From NCBI RefSeq assembly GCF_001420605.1, contig NZ_LJIZ01000003.1, forward strand, positions 62,001-126,000: a stretch of DNA of 64,000 nucleotides, read 5' to 3'. A program made the position numbers and the translations under genes. The notes under the pieces were generated by a model, which was given only the letters and a program-made list of their open reading frames with translations, was not told where the DNA came from and did not search any database. This DNA comes from Bacillus sp. FJAT-25509. GTDB taxonomy: Bacteria > Bacillota > Bacilli > Bacillales > Bacillaceae_G. This document shows positions 1-7,820 of the stretch, piece after piece (within the stretch, counting starts at the first letter, position 1; every line of letters starts with the position of its first letter).

Positions 1-219
1 TTATACAATTTAACTAATGTAGATTCACAATATATCGAAGGAATGAGCAAAGGGATTGTAGCATTCAGAATAAACATCTCAAAAATTGAAGCGAAAGCTA
101 AATTAAGCCAAAATCATCCCGTGGAACGACAAGAGTTAATCATTAGGCAACTAGAAACCAGTTCCCAACTAGATAATATTCAGGTAGCATCACAAATGAA
201 GAAAAATCTACAGAGATAG
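1..219 (+). CDS. paiB: PaiB-like FMN-binding protein, C-terminal part (truncated by window edge)
   Basis: The frame is open from base 1 and ends at TAG 217-219, giving the last 72 residues of a protein that starts outside the window. The stretch [13 protein letters not shown] followed by an ERQ-rich helix is characteristic of the C-terminus of PaiB, a split-barrel flavin-binding-type protein described in B. subtilis as a negative regulator of protease synthesis and sporulation. Usual family length is about 205 residues, so only the C-terminal third is visible. A terminator follows 55 bp downstream. Confidence 0.75.
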   Translation, partial: LYNLTNVDSQYIEGMSKGIVAFRINISKIEAKAKLSQNHPVERQELIIRQLETSSQLDNIQVASQMKKNLQR

Positions 220-273
220 CGGCAGCATTAAAAGATGTTATTAATCTAGATAGGATGTAGAGTGAAGAAATAA

Positions 274-301
274 AAAGAACCCTTGAGCCAGGGTTCTTTT
301 T
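274..301. terminator. bidirectional intrinsic terminator
   Basis: A 9-bp stem, AAAGAACCC with GGGTTCTTT, and an 8-nt loop. It is flanked by A-runs on the left and T-runs on the right, so it can end both the paiB transcript and the convergent ctaB transcript. The ctaB stop codon lies inside it. Confidence 0.85.
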
Positions 302-1187
302 AGATTGACATCACGATAATAGATATAAGAAATAACATCATATGAATAACGGAGTATCTAAACATCCATTTCGCCCAATGTGCTTCGTTTTGTGTAGCAA
401 ATCCGCTGATCGATAAAATTATCCATCCAATATTTAAAATTGTCATAAATCCGATGAAAAACAAACCAAGGGATTTCATGAAGAATGGCATTGGAATTAA
501 ACAGATAAGATAAAATAGTAGATGGATTTTTGTTTTCTTGACGCCTGATACAACAGGTAACATGGCGAATCCTGCCCGTTTGTAATCATCAAATCTTCGT
601 ATAGCGATGGAATAAGTATGAGGCATTTGCCAAATGAATACGATGAGTGCCATCATCATAGGAATAAGTTGAAAGCTACTAGATAACACTGACCAACCGA
701 TTAACGGTGTTACACATCCTGATACGGCACCAATAATCGTGTTCCATGAGTATTTTTGTTTACTCCAAAAAGTGTACAAGACCACATAAAAAAACCAACC
801 AACGAATGAAAATAGTAACACTTCGGCATTAGTAAAAAACAATATAAAAAATCCCATTATGCTTGTTGTAACTCCTAATGTTAAAACAAACTTCTTGCTG
901 AACTCTCCAGTAGCACTCGGTCTATTTTTAGTTCGCTCCATTTGTTTATCTAAATCGGCTTCGTACCAATTATTCAACATTAAAGCACCAGCAATGACAA
1001 AGGCACTTCCTATTAATGTAACAAAGAAAGAGGCAATATGTGCAGCAAGTGGAATATGATTGATATGCGAAGATAAAAAATATCCTGCCAACACAGGAAG
1101 CACATTGATAACAAAGACTTTCCCTTTAATGAGGCTGATTAGGTTTTTAAAGAAATTTTTAGATGATTTTGTTTGAATTTGATTCAT
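300..1187 (-). CDS. ctaB: Protoheme IX farnesyltransferase (heme O synthase)
   Basis: UbiA-family prenyltransferase of 295 residues, the usual length, with about nine membrane segments. It transfers a farnesyl group from farnesyl diphosphate to heme B, giving heme O for haem-copper oxidases. The first Asp-rich motif is seen at about residues 72-92 (NNWYEADLDKQM then RTKNRP). A second conserved polar loop occurs near residue 200 (RRFDDYKRAGFAMLP). The ATG has a good ribosome site, AGAGAGGA. It stands alone here, without ctaA or the ctaCDEF oxidase genes, so it may be a second copy or a dispersed oxidase-assembly gene. Confidence 0.93.
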   Translation of the reverse strand: MNQIQTKSSKNFFKNLISLIKGKVFVINVLPVLAGYFLSSHINHIPLAAHIASFFVTLIGSAFVIAGALMLNNWYEADLDKQMERTKNRPSATGEFSKKFVLTLGVTTSIMGFFILFFTNAEVLLFSFVGWFFYVVLYTFWSKQKYSWNTIIGAVSGCVTPLIGWSVLSSSFQLIPMMMALIVFIWQMPHTYSIAIRRFDDYKRAGFAMLPVVSGVKKTKIHLLFYLICLIPMPFFMKSLGLFFIGFMTILNIGWIILSISGFATQNEAHWAKWMFRYSVIHMMLFLISIIVMSI

Positions 1188-1867
1188 ATATATTCCTCTC
1201 TTTTTTTATCCAAAAGACTATTCATTCTAGCACAAATATTCTCCAAAAGCTCATGGTTTATTTTTGAATTTCTAATACCACCGCCTGAAACATGTTTATA
1301 CAAGTAGGGGGGTGAACAGTTTAGTTGACTGAATCGAGTTCCACGGATGTGACATTCTACCCCGACTAATGTAAATAATAAGACCTTAAAGCATTCATGT
1401 CACAATATTTGCCTATTCAACCACTTTGACAACCATTTTGGGATCTTATTTGGATTATTAATTATCTCGATTGCACATAGGAGAAGTGTAGGGGATTAAA
1501 GATGTGGTCTACATAATTATTTAAGATTTTGTCTTATTCAGTCGCTCCAAGGAATAAGCAAAAGATGTAATGATGCATAAAGCAATTTCAAATTATTTTT
1601 AATTCCAATACATGAGTGCATAGACCTCTCAAAAAAAAATTGTTATAATCAAATTCATAAGGGAACTGGTAATTAATTCTGTAGTAAGCTAATCAAACTA
1701 ATATTTTATTTTTTTGGTTTGTTATTAAAATTATGAATATGAACATCCAAATGCTTCTTTCCTGTTTTTTTAGTTAATAGTTTTTTAGCTATCTAACGGA
1801 CAAACGGACAAAATGACGGACATAATTTTGTGAGTAGCTTGTTTAGTATTGTAATACCAATACTTTT
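1188..1867. other. gene-free stretch with a small inverted repeat
   Basis: No convincing gene is seen on either strand in these 680 bp; the longest open frames lack starts and family signatures. Near the right end there are three CGGACA-type repeats (about 1796-1822). They are followed by an inverted repeat, AGTATTG (1845-1851) with CAATACT (1858-1864), just before the ribosome site of the next reading frame. The palindrome could be an operator for the downstream gene or a 5' UTR hairpin. Confidence 0.4.
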
Positions 1868-1882
1868 AGGGGGTCTGTCTAC

Positions 1883-1945
1883 ATGAAGTACAATATGAGT
1901 GGAATTGTAGCATATGGAACGGCTGTAGTAGTCGAGAAAATATAA
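1883..1945 (+). CDS. short upstream ORF (20 codons) coupled to the next gene
   Basis: ATG 1883 is preceded by a strong ribosome site, AGGGGGT (1868-1874), with 8-nt spacing. The reading frame encodes 20 residues beginning MKYNMSGIVAY and ends with TAA, which overlaps the ATG of the downstream membrane protein (TAATG, one shared base). The downstream gene has no good ribosome site of its own, so translation of this ORF may deliver ribosomes to it. No family is recognised, so it may be a leader peptide rather than a functional protein. Confidence 0.45.
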   Translation: MKYNMSGIVAYGTAVVVEKI

Positions 1946-2175
1946 TGGAAAAATTTATTTTCGGTTTTTATGGTCTCCAAATTTTATTTCTCATTATTTG
2001 TTTATTGCTAGGTTACTTTATTTACGATAAACGATTTAATCGAAATCATGGAAATCAGATACCAGAAGGATTTCAACGAACTAGCGAAGTGAATATTGAT
2101 CCTGTAACAGGGGAGAAAACAAGAGTTTACTATAATCCAGATACAGGTGAACGATTTTATAAAAAAGAAAAGTGA
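1945..2175 (+). CDS. small single-pass membrane protein
   Basis: 76 residues: a hydrophobic N-terminal segment at about residues 6-27, then a charged cytoplasmic-type tail. The tail contains the pattern DPVTGEKTRVYYNPDTGERFY, in which two PxTGE units repeat (residues about 52-57 and 65-69). Similar small proteins occur in other Bacillus genomes, sometimes mislabelled as phosphohydrolases; I do not know a function. The start overlaps the stop of a 20-codon upstream ORF, suggesting translational coupling. A terminator follows immediately. Confidence 0.7.
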   Translation: MEKFIFGFYGLQILFLIICLLLGYFIYDKRFNRNHGNQIPEGFQRTSEVNIDPVTGEKTRVYYNPDTGERFYKKEK

Positions 2176-2181
2176 TATTTA

Positions 2182-2204
2182 AAAACGCCCTTTTGGGGCG
2201 TTTT
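2182..2204 (+). terminator. intrinsic terminator, first copy
   Basis: A perfect 9-bp stem, AAAACGCCC with GGGCGTTTT, and a 5-nt loop, directly after the small membrane protein gene. The same sequence recurs at 2364-2386. Confidence 0.85.
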
Positions 2205-2233
2205 AGTGTGTAGACATAGTACAAAAAACTTGG

Positions 2234-2367
2234 GTTTCAGACTGATTGCAAGCGCTTGTCTTTCGAGGCGTGAAGTCTGGTGAGGAGCGGAGTTACCTTA
2301 GACGGTAATGAGCACCGCAGACAGGCGAAGCAACGAAGAAAGCGAGCGTTTGTCAACAGTCTGAAAC
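2234..2367. repeat. structured palindromic element between duplicated terminators
   Basis: Outer arms GTTTCAGACTG (2234-2244) and CAGTCTGAAAC (2357-2367) are exact reverse complements about 110 bp apart. Inside are smaller hairpins, for example TTACC and GGTAA near 2290-2315. The interior is visibly richer in G+C than its surroundings. The whole unit sits between two identical terminator sequences. It resembles the dispersed structured repeats (bcr type) of Bacillus genomes, but I cannot assign a family. Confidence 0.5.
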
Positions 2368-2386
2368 GCCCTTTTGGGGCGTTTTT
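2364..2386. terminator. intrinsic terminator, second copy
   Basis: Stem AAACGCCC with GGGCGTTT and loop TTTTG, identical to the copy at 2182-2204. It lies just beyond the stop of the minus-strand pyruvate kinase and can serve that gene, with an A-run on its left side when read on the minus strand. Confidence 0.75.
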
Positions 2387-2401
2387 GTTTTGAAGATCAA
2401 G

Positions 2402-3469
2402 TTATTTGATAGTCGAGTTAATCAATTCAAACATATCATCAAAATCAAATGGAGATTTTGATTTTACGGTCTCAGCAAATTGAGATACAAGTTTTAATGT
2501 TTCAATGCTTTCGATTGGATGGTGGCCAGCAGCACTTTCAGCGGATAGCATGACTGCATTCGTCCCATCCATCACAGCTTGAAATACATCAGTTACTTCA
2601 GCTCGTGTTGGAATTGAATTTTCTACCATTGATTGAAGCATCTGAGTTGCTGTGATCACATATGTACCATTTGAATTACACTCATGAATCATTGCTCTTT
2701 GTAAGAGAGGAATCCATTGATAAGGTAATTCAACACCTAAATCACCACGAGCAATCATAATTGCATCAGTTTCTTTATTAATTTCTTGGAAATTTTTTAT
2801 TGCTTCGATCGTTTCAATTTTTGCGATTAACTGAGGTGTTTTACCACTTTTTGAATTCATAAAACTTCTAATTTCTTGTAAATGTGATGCACGACGAATA
2901 AATGAGCATGCAATATAGTCTAAACCTTCTTGCAAAATGAATTCGATGTCTTTTCGGTCTTTTTCAGTAATAGCAGGTAAACTTGTAACGACTCCTGGTA
3001 AATTAACCCCTTTATGCGAAGAAATTTCGCCACCAGTTTTTACAGAAGTGACAATCTTATTTTGTTCTATCTTATCAACTAATAACTCCACTGCACCATC
3101 ATTAATTAATATACGATCTCCTTGTTTAACATCATTTATTAAACCTTTATAATCTACACTTGCTTGATTACGATCACCTGTAATTTCATCAATTAAGAGT
3201 GTAAAAGCTTGATTAGGTTCAAGATTGATTTTTTCCCCTTCAATTTTTCCTAAACGAATTTTTGGACCTTGGAGGTCTCCTAAAATCTTGATATCTTTTC
3301 CTGCCTCTTTTCTGATTGATTTTAATAGTTCGATGACATTGTGATGACTTTCATGTGTTCCGTGTGAAAAATTGAGTCTTGCGATCGTCATGCCATGCTC
3401 AATCAATTCAGACAATATTTTTTTATCAAAACTAGCTGGTCCAATCGTACAAATTCGATCAATGATCAT
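2402..3469 (-). CDS. Pyruvate kinase lacking the C-terminal domain
   Basis: 355 residues against the usual 470-585. The (beta/alpha)8 catalytic barrel and the inserted B domain are present: CTIGPAS near the start, ARLNFSHG, LQGPKIR, AKIET with the catalytic lysine region at about residue 216, ARGDLGVE, and the ITATQMLQSM segment near residue 275. The protein ends at about the point where the barrel finishes, so the regulatory C domain is absent. The gene has a good ribosome site, TGGAGGCGA, and no internal stops, so it looks like a real short isozyme rather than a fragment. A full-length pyk is expected elsewhere. Confidence 0.85.
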   Translation of the reverse strand: MIIDRICTIGPASFDKKILSELIEHGMTIARLNFSHGTHESHHNVIELLKSIRKEAGKDIKILGDLQGPKIRLGKIEGEKINLEPNQAFTLLIDEITGDRNQASVDYKGLINDVKQGDRILINDGAVELLVDKIEQNKIVTSVKTGGEISSHKGVNLPGVVTSLPAITEKDRKDIEFILQEGLDYIACSFIRRASHLQEIRSFMNSKSGKTPQLIAKIETIEAIKNFQEINKETDAIMIARGDLGVELPYQWIPLLQRAMIHECNSNGTYVITATQMLQSMVENSIPTRAEVTDVFQAVMDGTNAVMLSAESAAGHHPIESIETLKLVSQFAETVKSKSPFDFDDMFELINSTIK

Positions 3470-3594
3470 TTGATATCGCCTCCATATACTGGAATTATTA
3501 TACCCAAGATTAAGTAGAAGAAATCTAACTGATTTTTAAAGTGATAGATAAAAGACTATGAGTTGTTTTAAAAATTATATGAAAGGATGTCAGA

Positions 3595-3731
3595 ATGATT
3601 AACAATTCTGCTACTCAAAAATTTGAAACAAACCGATTAATTCTTAGAAATGAGTCATAGTAACAGTAATTAAAGGTGTGCATAAATCAGTTGAAGAAAC
3701 GATTGAACAGTTTCAAAAAAGAATATCTTAA
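3595..3731 (+). pseudogene. GNAT acetyltransferase remnant
   Basis: ATG 3595 begins with the typical GNAT opening FETNRLILR and then reaches TAG at 3658-3660. In the next frame, without a start, HKSVEETIEQF matches the region that normally follows some 30 residues later, and ends at TAA 3729-3731. The core acetyl-CoA-binding part is missing. I read this as a gene with an internal deletion and loss of its 3' half. Confidence 0.55.
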
Positions 3732-3843
3732 ATAATCTACATTTCTAAATTTTGACATTTTTCTACGTTATGTAGAAGGAATTCATGTAACTTTTGTAGA
3801 ACACTACTATTCGATCAAAATTTAAGATGAGGTGAATCTACTG

Positions 3844-4401
3844 ATGATTAAACAAGATGAAATAAAAATTGTAATTGGAGCAGGTGAATATAACAATAAT
3901 CCAACATGGATTCAAACTCAGGAAGAAGAACTTAATTTATTAGTTAGGTCGACTTGGGAAAATAAATTTGAGAAAAATTCGGTTTCAGCTATTTTAGCTG
4001 AACATGTTTGGGAACACCTTACATATGATGAAGGTTTAGAAGCTGCTAAAATTTGTTATGAATATTTAAAACAATCAGGCTATATTCGTTGTGCTGTACC
4101 AGATGGATTTTTTCAAGACGAAACATATCAAAGTATTGTTAAAGTGGGAGGACCTGGACCAAAAGATCATCCTGCTGCAAGTCATAAAATAGTATATAAC
4201 TATAAAACACTAATTAACATGTTTGAAACAGCGGGTTTTGAAGTTAAACTACTAGAATATTGTGATGAAGAAGGAAATTTTCAGTTTAATGAATGGAATG
4301 GTAAGGAAGGTGTTATTTTCCGTTCAAAAAAATATGATCCTAGAAACCACGGGGAAAAAATCCTGTTTCCTTCAATCATTGTAGATGCAGTAAAACGATA
4401 A
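3844..4401 (+). CDS. SAM-dependent methyltransferase-like protein
   Basis: 185 residues. The segment AILAEHVWEHLTYDEGL followed by a GYIRCAVPDG strand resembles the post-motif-II half of class I methyltransferases of the small predicted-methyltransferase group (COG4627 type). The glycine-rich SAM loop at the N-terminus is weak (IVIGAGEYNN). The ATG at 3844 is chosen because GAGGTG lies 9 nt upstream; a GTG at 3832 would fall inside that site. Substrate unknown. The gene ends at a terminator shared with the next, convergent gene. Confidence 0.65.
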   Translation: MIKQDEIKIVIGAGEYNNNPTWIQTQEEELNLLVRSTWENKFEKNSVSAILAEHVWEHLTYDEGLEAAKICYEYLKQSGYIRCAVPDGFFQDETYQSIVKVGGPGPKDHPAASHKIVYNYKTLINMFETAGFEVKLLEYCDEEGNFQFNEWNGKEGVIFRSKKYDPRNHGEKILFPSIIVDAVKR

Positions 4402-4429
4402 TTTAACAAAAAATCATATTATTAAATAC

Positions 4430-4458
4430 AAAGAACTGAAGGATTACTTCAGTTCTTT
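4430..4458. terminator. bidirectional terminator
   Basis: A 12-bp stem, AAAGAACTGAAG with CTTCAGTTCTTT, and a 5-nt loop between two convergent genes. Confidence 0.85.
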
Positions 4459-4471
4459 AAAATAGACTATA

Positions 4472-4888
4472 TTAGTAGATCATTATATCTCTGATTTCTT
4501 TCGTTATTCGTTCGATTTGACCTTGAAACATCATAGAAGGGATGAAAATCGAATCTTCAGGATGGTTTATTACTAGATAAGCACTATGTGATGGTGTTTC
4601 TTTATAGCGGTATTGTAAATTAACACGTGTAATATGATGAGCAGGAATCGTTCGCTTAAATCCCCAATGTTCGTATGTAACTCCGTGATCATTTATTCTA
4701 ATAACCATACTACGAATATAACCGATATAAGCTAGAAAGATTAAACTTACCATCGTCATGATCATATATGACTTAATAGTATTAGGAAATCCATGCCTTT
4801 GTACATAAAAGATGAAAGTGACCATACAAATCGCAAACAATATCGAAACTAAAAAATTAGAAAGCCTTCCACTACTTCTAAATTCCAC
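4472..4888 (-). CDS. two-TM membrane protein with a PH-like soluble tail
   Basis: 138 residues with hydrophobic segments at about 11-30 and 41-60, followed by a beta-rich tail (MVIRINDHGVTYEHWGF and VNLQYRYKE). This layout is seen in small Bacillus membrane proteins with a PH-like fold. The start is GTG 4888 with GAAAGAGGTG upstream. I do not recognise a specific family or role. Confidence 0.6.
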   Translation of the reverse strand: MEFRSSGRLSNFLVSILFAICMVTFIFYVQRHGFPNTIKSYMIMTMVSLIFLAYIGYIRSMVIRINDHGVTYEHWGFKRTIPAHHITRVNLQYRYKETPSHSAYLVINHPEDSIFIPSMMFQGQIERITKEIRDIMIY

Positions 4889-5078
4889 TTTTGATACACC
4901 TCTTTCATATTAATATAGTTTGGTCTAAAAACTTTTAATATTAACAATTAGGATGATCTCTTTTAGTATGAATCAATAATCATTTTTATTAATGAGTCTT
5001 ATCCACTCTAATAGAAGTAGTAATCAAACAATCTTTCTTTTCTATTAAAATAAAGAATACAAGTGTAAGGAGTATAGG

Positions 5079-5624
5079 ATGAAAATACAACCTCAGAAAT
5101 TTACGGAAAATGGCCTTCAATATATTATTAGACATGCAGTACTTACAGATGCTAAACAATTATCTAGTTTGAGAGTACAGATTGATGGAGAGACAGAAAA
5201 TTTAGATAGAGAAGCAGGAGAAGCATTTATTGATCCAAAAGGCTTTGAACAATTAATTATCTCAGATACAGAAACTATTAAAAATTTATTTTTAGTAGCT
5301 GAAGTTCAAGATAAAATAATAGGTTTTTCTAGATGTGAAGGTAATCAATTAAAAAGACTTTCCCATAAAGTAGAGTTCGGAGTTTGCGTTTTAAAAGAAT
5401 TTTGGGGACACAGGATCGGTAAAAATCTTTTAAAACAATCAATTTCTTGGGCAGATACTAATAATCTTCATAAAATAAATCTAAGTGTATTAGAAACGAA
5501 TGCAAAAGCAATTAATTTATATGAAAAGTTAGGCTTTGAAGTTGAAGGAGTATTAAAAAATGATAAGGTACTATCTGATGGTAAATTTTATAATACGATC
5601 TTAATGGGTAAAATTAAGGAATGA
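5079..5624 (+). CDS. GNAT family N-acetyltransferase
   Basis: 181 residues, full GNAT length. The acetyl-CoA-binding motif A is VEFGVCVLKEFWGHRIGKNLL (about residues 106-126), with HRIGKN in place of the common R-x-x-G-x-G. Motif B is NLYEKLGFEVEGVLK near residue 154. This is the RimI/RimJ-like arrangement, which acetylates amino groups of small molecules or proteins; the substrate cannot be read from sequence. AAGGAG precedes the ATG. Confidence 0.8.
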   Translation: MKIQPQKFTENGLQYIIRHAVLTDAKQLSSLRVQIDGETENLDREAGEAFIDPKGFEQLIISDTETIKNLFLVAEVQDKIIGFSRCEGNQLKRLSHKVEFGVCVLKEFWGHRIGKNLLKQSISWADTNNLHKINLSVLETNAKAINLYEKLGFEVEGVLKNDKVLSDGKFYNTILMGKIKE

Positions 5625-5639
5625 ATGCTAAAAAGAGTC

Positions 5640-6007
5640 GATTAATGGGCTCTATTTTGCAACAACCTGATTAATTAAATTAATTTATAAGTATTATAAG
5701 AGAGGTAATTTAAAAAATACATTTTTAATATTATAAAATGAATTTTCTGAAAAATCTAGAGTTTGTTGCGTTTACTAGGATTTATGTTTGAAATAAATTA
5801 AAAAGATTAAATAAAAGTGCTCTATTAAAATGAGATTTGTGATTTTTCTAAATTAAGCTACATTTAAATTTGAAGGAATGAAAGACTTGAAGTAGAAAAT
5901 ATTAAAAGGGAACTTAATCGTGACCATCTTGTGAAGCTAAATCAGATTGACATCAAGAGGTAAAAAGAAGAAGAGATTAGATCAAAATATAAGAAGAGGT
6001 GTTTCTA
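5640..6007. other. gene-free stretch with a short decayed frame
   Basis: No gene is recognised. On the plus strand about 5877-5961 an open stretch encodes a charged helix (ERLEVENIKRELNRDH) that ends in TAA and has no start codon. It may be the tail of a lost gene. A purine-rich run with GAAGAGGTG at about 5992-6003 is probably the ribosome site of the damaged gene that follows. Confidence 0.35.
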
Positions 6008-6433
6008 TTGATTTTAGGTATCAACCCTTTTTTAATATAAAATGGAAATGGACAAGAAGCTGTTACATTTTACAAAGATGCTTTCAATACAAAGACCCTT
6101 ACTCTTCAAAGATTTGGCGACATGCCAGGGGAAGAAAATACAAATCTAACTGATGAAGAAAAAAATCGTATCTTACATGCACATCTCAAAGTAGGTTCAA
6201 CAGATATAATGATTTCAGATACTTTTACAGGTCTACCTTATCAAATTGGCGACCAAACCACCTTAGCTATTTTAATTAATGATGTTGAAACAACAAAAGA
6301 AGTATTTGGTAAATTACAAGATAGAGGAAAAGTAATCATATCGTTACACGAAACATTTTGGAGTCCTTTATACGGACAAGTAACCGATAAATTCGGTGTT
6401 ACATGGCAAGTTTCAACACAGTCAGCTCAATAG
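6008..6433 (+). pseudogene. PhnB/YjdN-like VOC (glyoxalase-fold) protein with an early stop
   Basis: Reading from TTG 6008, the frame encodes ILGINPFLI, then TAA at 6038-6040, then NGNGQEAVTFYKDAF and on, uninterrupted, to 6433. The family normally reads Y-L-x-F-N-G-N here, so a single T-to-A change in a leucine codon explains the stop. A GAGGTG ribosome site lies at about 5996-6003. The rest (to WQVSTQSAQ) is intact, including the usual long FGDMPGEE insert. An in-frame ATG at 6122 lacks a ribosome site and would miss the first strand and helix. Confidence 0.75.
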
Positions 6434-6574
6434 TTGAATGATACTTTCTGTAAAACTACAGCGTTCGATACTGTTCCAAACTGACGCGCTACGATACATA
6501 GAGAGAAGCGTTAGAGTTGGAAAAGATAGATCCTTATTTGGAAGATAAAAACGGGGGATATGAATTAGCATTGT

Positions 6575-6605
6575 AAAGGAACTGAAGAGCATTCAGCTCC
6601 TTTTT
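6575..6605 (+). terminator. intrinsic terminator
   Basis: A 12-bp stem with one mismatch, AAAGGAACTGAA with TTCAGCTCCTTT, and a 5-nt loop, followed by T residues. It is downstream of the damaged VOC gene. Confidence 0.75.
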
Positions 6606-6633
6606 CACTATCATGCGTTAGTTGAATAGTAAG

Positions 6634-6810
6634 TTACTTTTTTTCATTTGAAGTGGCTTTGGCTGAACCTGTGAATGGATTAATTTCATAAGAAAGATCT
6701 CTACCAGCCTCTTTTTCTTCTTGGTGAATTCTCTTTCCTAAAGATGCATAATACCAAATCCATGCACCCAACGCTAAAATACCACCAATTGTTGTAATCC
6801 AAAAAGCCAT
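6634..6810 (-). CDS. small membrane protein, 58 residues
   Basis: ATG 6808-6810 follows an excellent ribosome site, TGGAGGG. The protein starts MAFWITTIGGILALGAWIWY, one membrane segment, followed by a basic stretch (GKRIHQEEK) and a hydrophilic tail. It is intact and has codon use like its neighbours. I do not recognise a family. It lies upstream of the VOC terminator in convergent orientation. Confidence 0.65.
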   Translation of the reverse strand: MAFWITTIGGILALGAWIWYYASLGKRIHQEEKEAGRDLSYEINPFTGSAKATSNEKK

Positions 6811-6914
6811 TTAATTTCCCTCCAAAAAGTTCCAAATGAGAAACACGTATGTGTTTATTCTCTAAAAAGAATATTATTTTTATGCTTAAAAAATCCGAGA
6901 ATAAAAGATGAACA

Positions 6915-7541
6915 TTACATTTCAGGTGGGATTTTATATGTAACTTTTCCTTCTCCGTCTAAAAATTCCATACGAGGAATATCATTTTCGTCTACTACCA
7001 TTCTAATTCGAGGTTTTCCTTTGCTATCTGATAGTTGAACTGTTACTTCTCCTTTGGAATTCTTCCCCATAAAGGCTCGAGGCGTATTTCCTTCCCAAAT
7101 ATTTTCTAACTCTTTATCAATTTCCTTTTCCGTAAGTGCAGAGTTTTGTATACTATGCGTTCTTTCTAAAAGATCTGGTAAAGGTGTATTAGGTCTATCA
7201 TAAATTGAAATTCCATAATTTCTTTGATCATTCACATCAATATAATGCATTTGTACAACTTGATCTTGTTTATATTGATCAAAAGTTAATGATGCGTATG
7301 ATTCATAGTTTCCTATTTCATCTTTTTTACTTCCAAATATAAGTCCTCCACACTCATCACCTTCTCCGTTATAAAACATTAATCCAGCAATAGGATCTTT
7401 TTGCCTGTGACCTGGAAGAATATCTTTTCCATCCATAATTGCAGTTGGGATGTTATCATTATTAAAAATTCTCATTCTTACAGTTCCATCTTTATCGACA
7501 ATATTTATATTTTCAACATTAATGCTTTTGAAATCAGACAT
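6915..7541 (-). CDS. uncharacterised repeat-containing soluble protein
   Basis: 208 residues, hydrophilic, no signal peptide. It contains two related segments: VRMRIFNNDNIP at residues 21-32 and RIRMVVDENDIP at about 178-189, each followed by a D-G-rich turn. Between them is a conserved-looking GLMFYNGEGDECGGLIFG stretch (about 53-70). This suggests a beta-strand-rich fold built from similar units. The ATG has AGGAGG 7 nt upstream. I do not recognise a characterised family, and there is no obvious operon partner. Confidence 0.65.
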   Translation of the reverse strand: MSDFKSINVENINIVDKDGTVRMRIFNNDNIPTAIMDGKDILPGHRQKDPIAGLMFYNGEGDECGGLIFGSKKDEIGNYESYASLTFDQYKQDQVVQMHYIDVNDQRNYGISIYDRPNTPLPDLLERTHSIQNSALTEKEIDKELENIWEGNTPRAFMGKNSKGEVTVQLSDSKGKPRIRMVVDENDIPRMEFLDGEGKVTYKIPPEM

Positions 7542-7820
7542 AAAAATTCCTCCTATCTATCCGTATATAGGAGTTTCTATATATACCCATTATTTTCCTT
7601 TTTTTCGAACTTCATAATAAAATCCTTATATACCACTAAAATGCCAATTAATAGAATAAGAAAATCAACAATCGCCTTTAACAAAGCCTAATATTTTAAA
7701 AAAAGCCGTTTTGTCTTGCGTTTTTCAAGTATAATGAATCATACTCAATAAATGAATATGATTTTTCTAAGAGAGAATTCTATACATATATCGAAAAAAA
7801 CATAAAAACGAGGTTAAGAA

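Noticed and set aside
1260-1500. 48-codon open stretch ending HRRSVGD
   Set aside because: It has no start codon, no ribosome site and no family pattern.
5947-6153. 68-residue frame starting at TTG 5947
   Set aside because: It runs across the damaged VOC gene in another phase, is highly basic and has no recognisable family; the VOC frame explains the sequence.
7401-7691. Plus-strand 96-residue frame overlapping the 208-residue protein
   Set aside because: It is rich in Tyr, Ser and Phe, as expected for antisense of an AT-rich gene, with no start signal.
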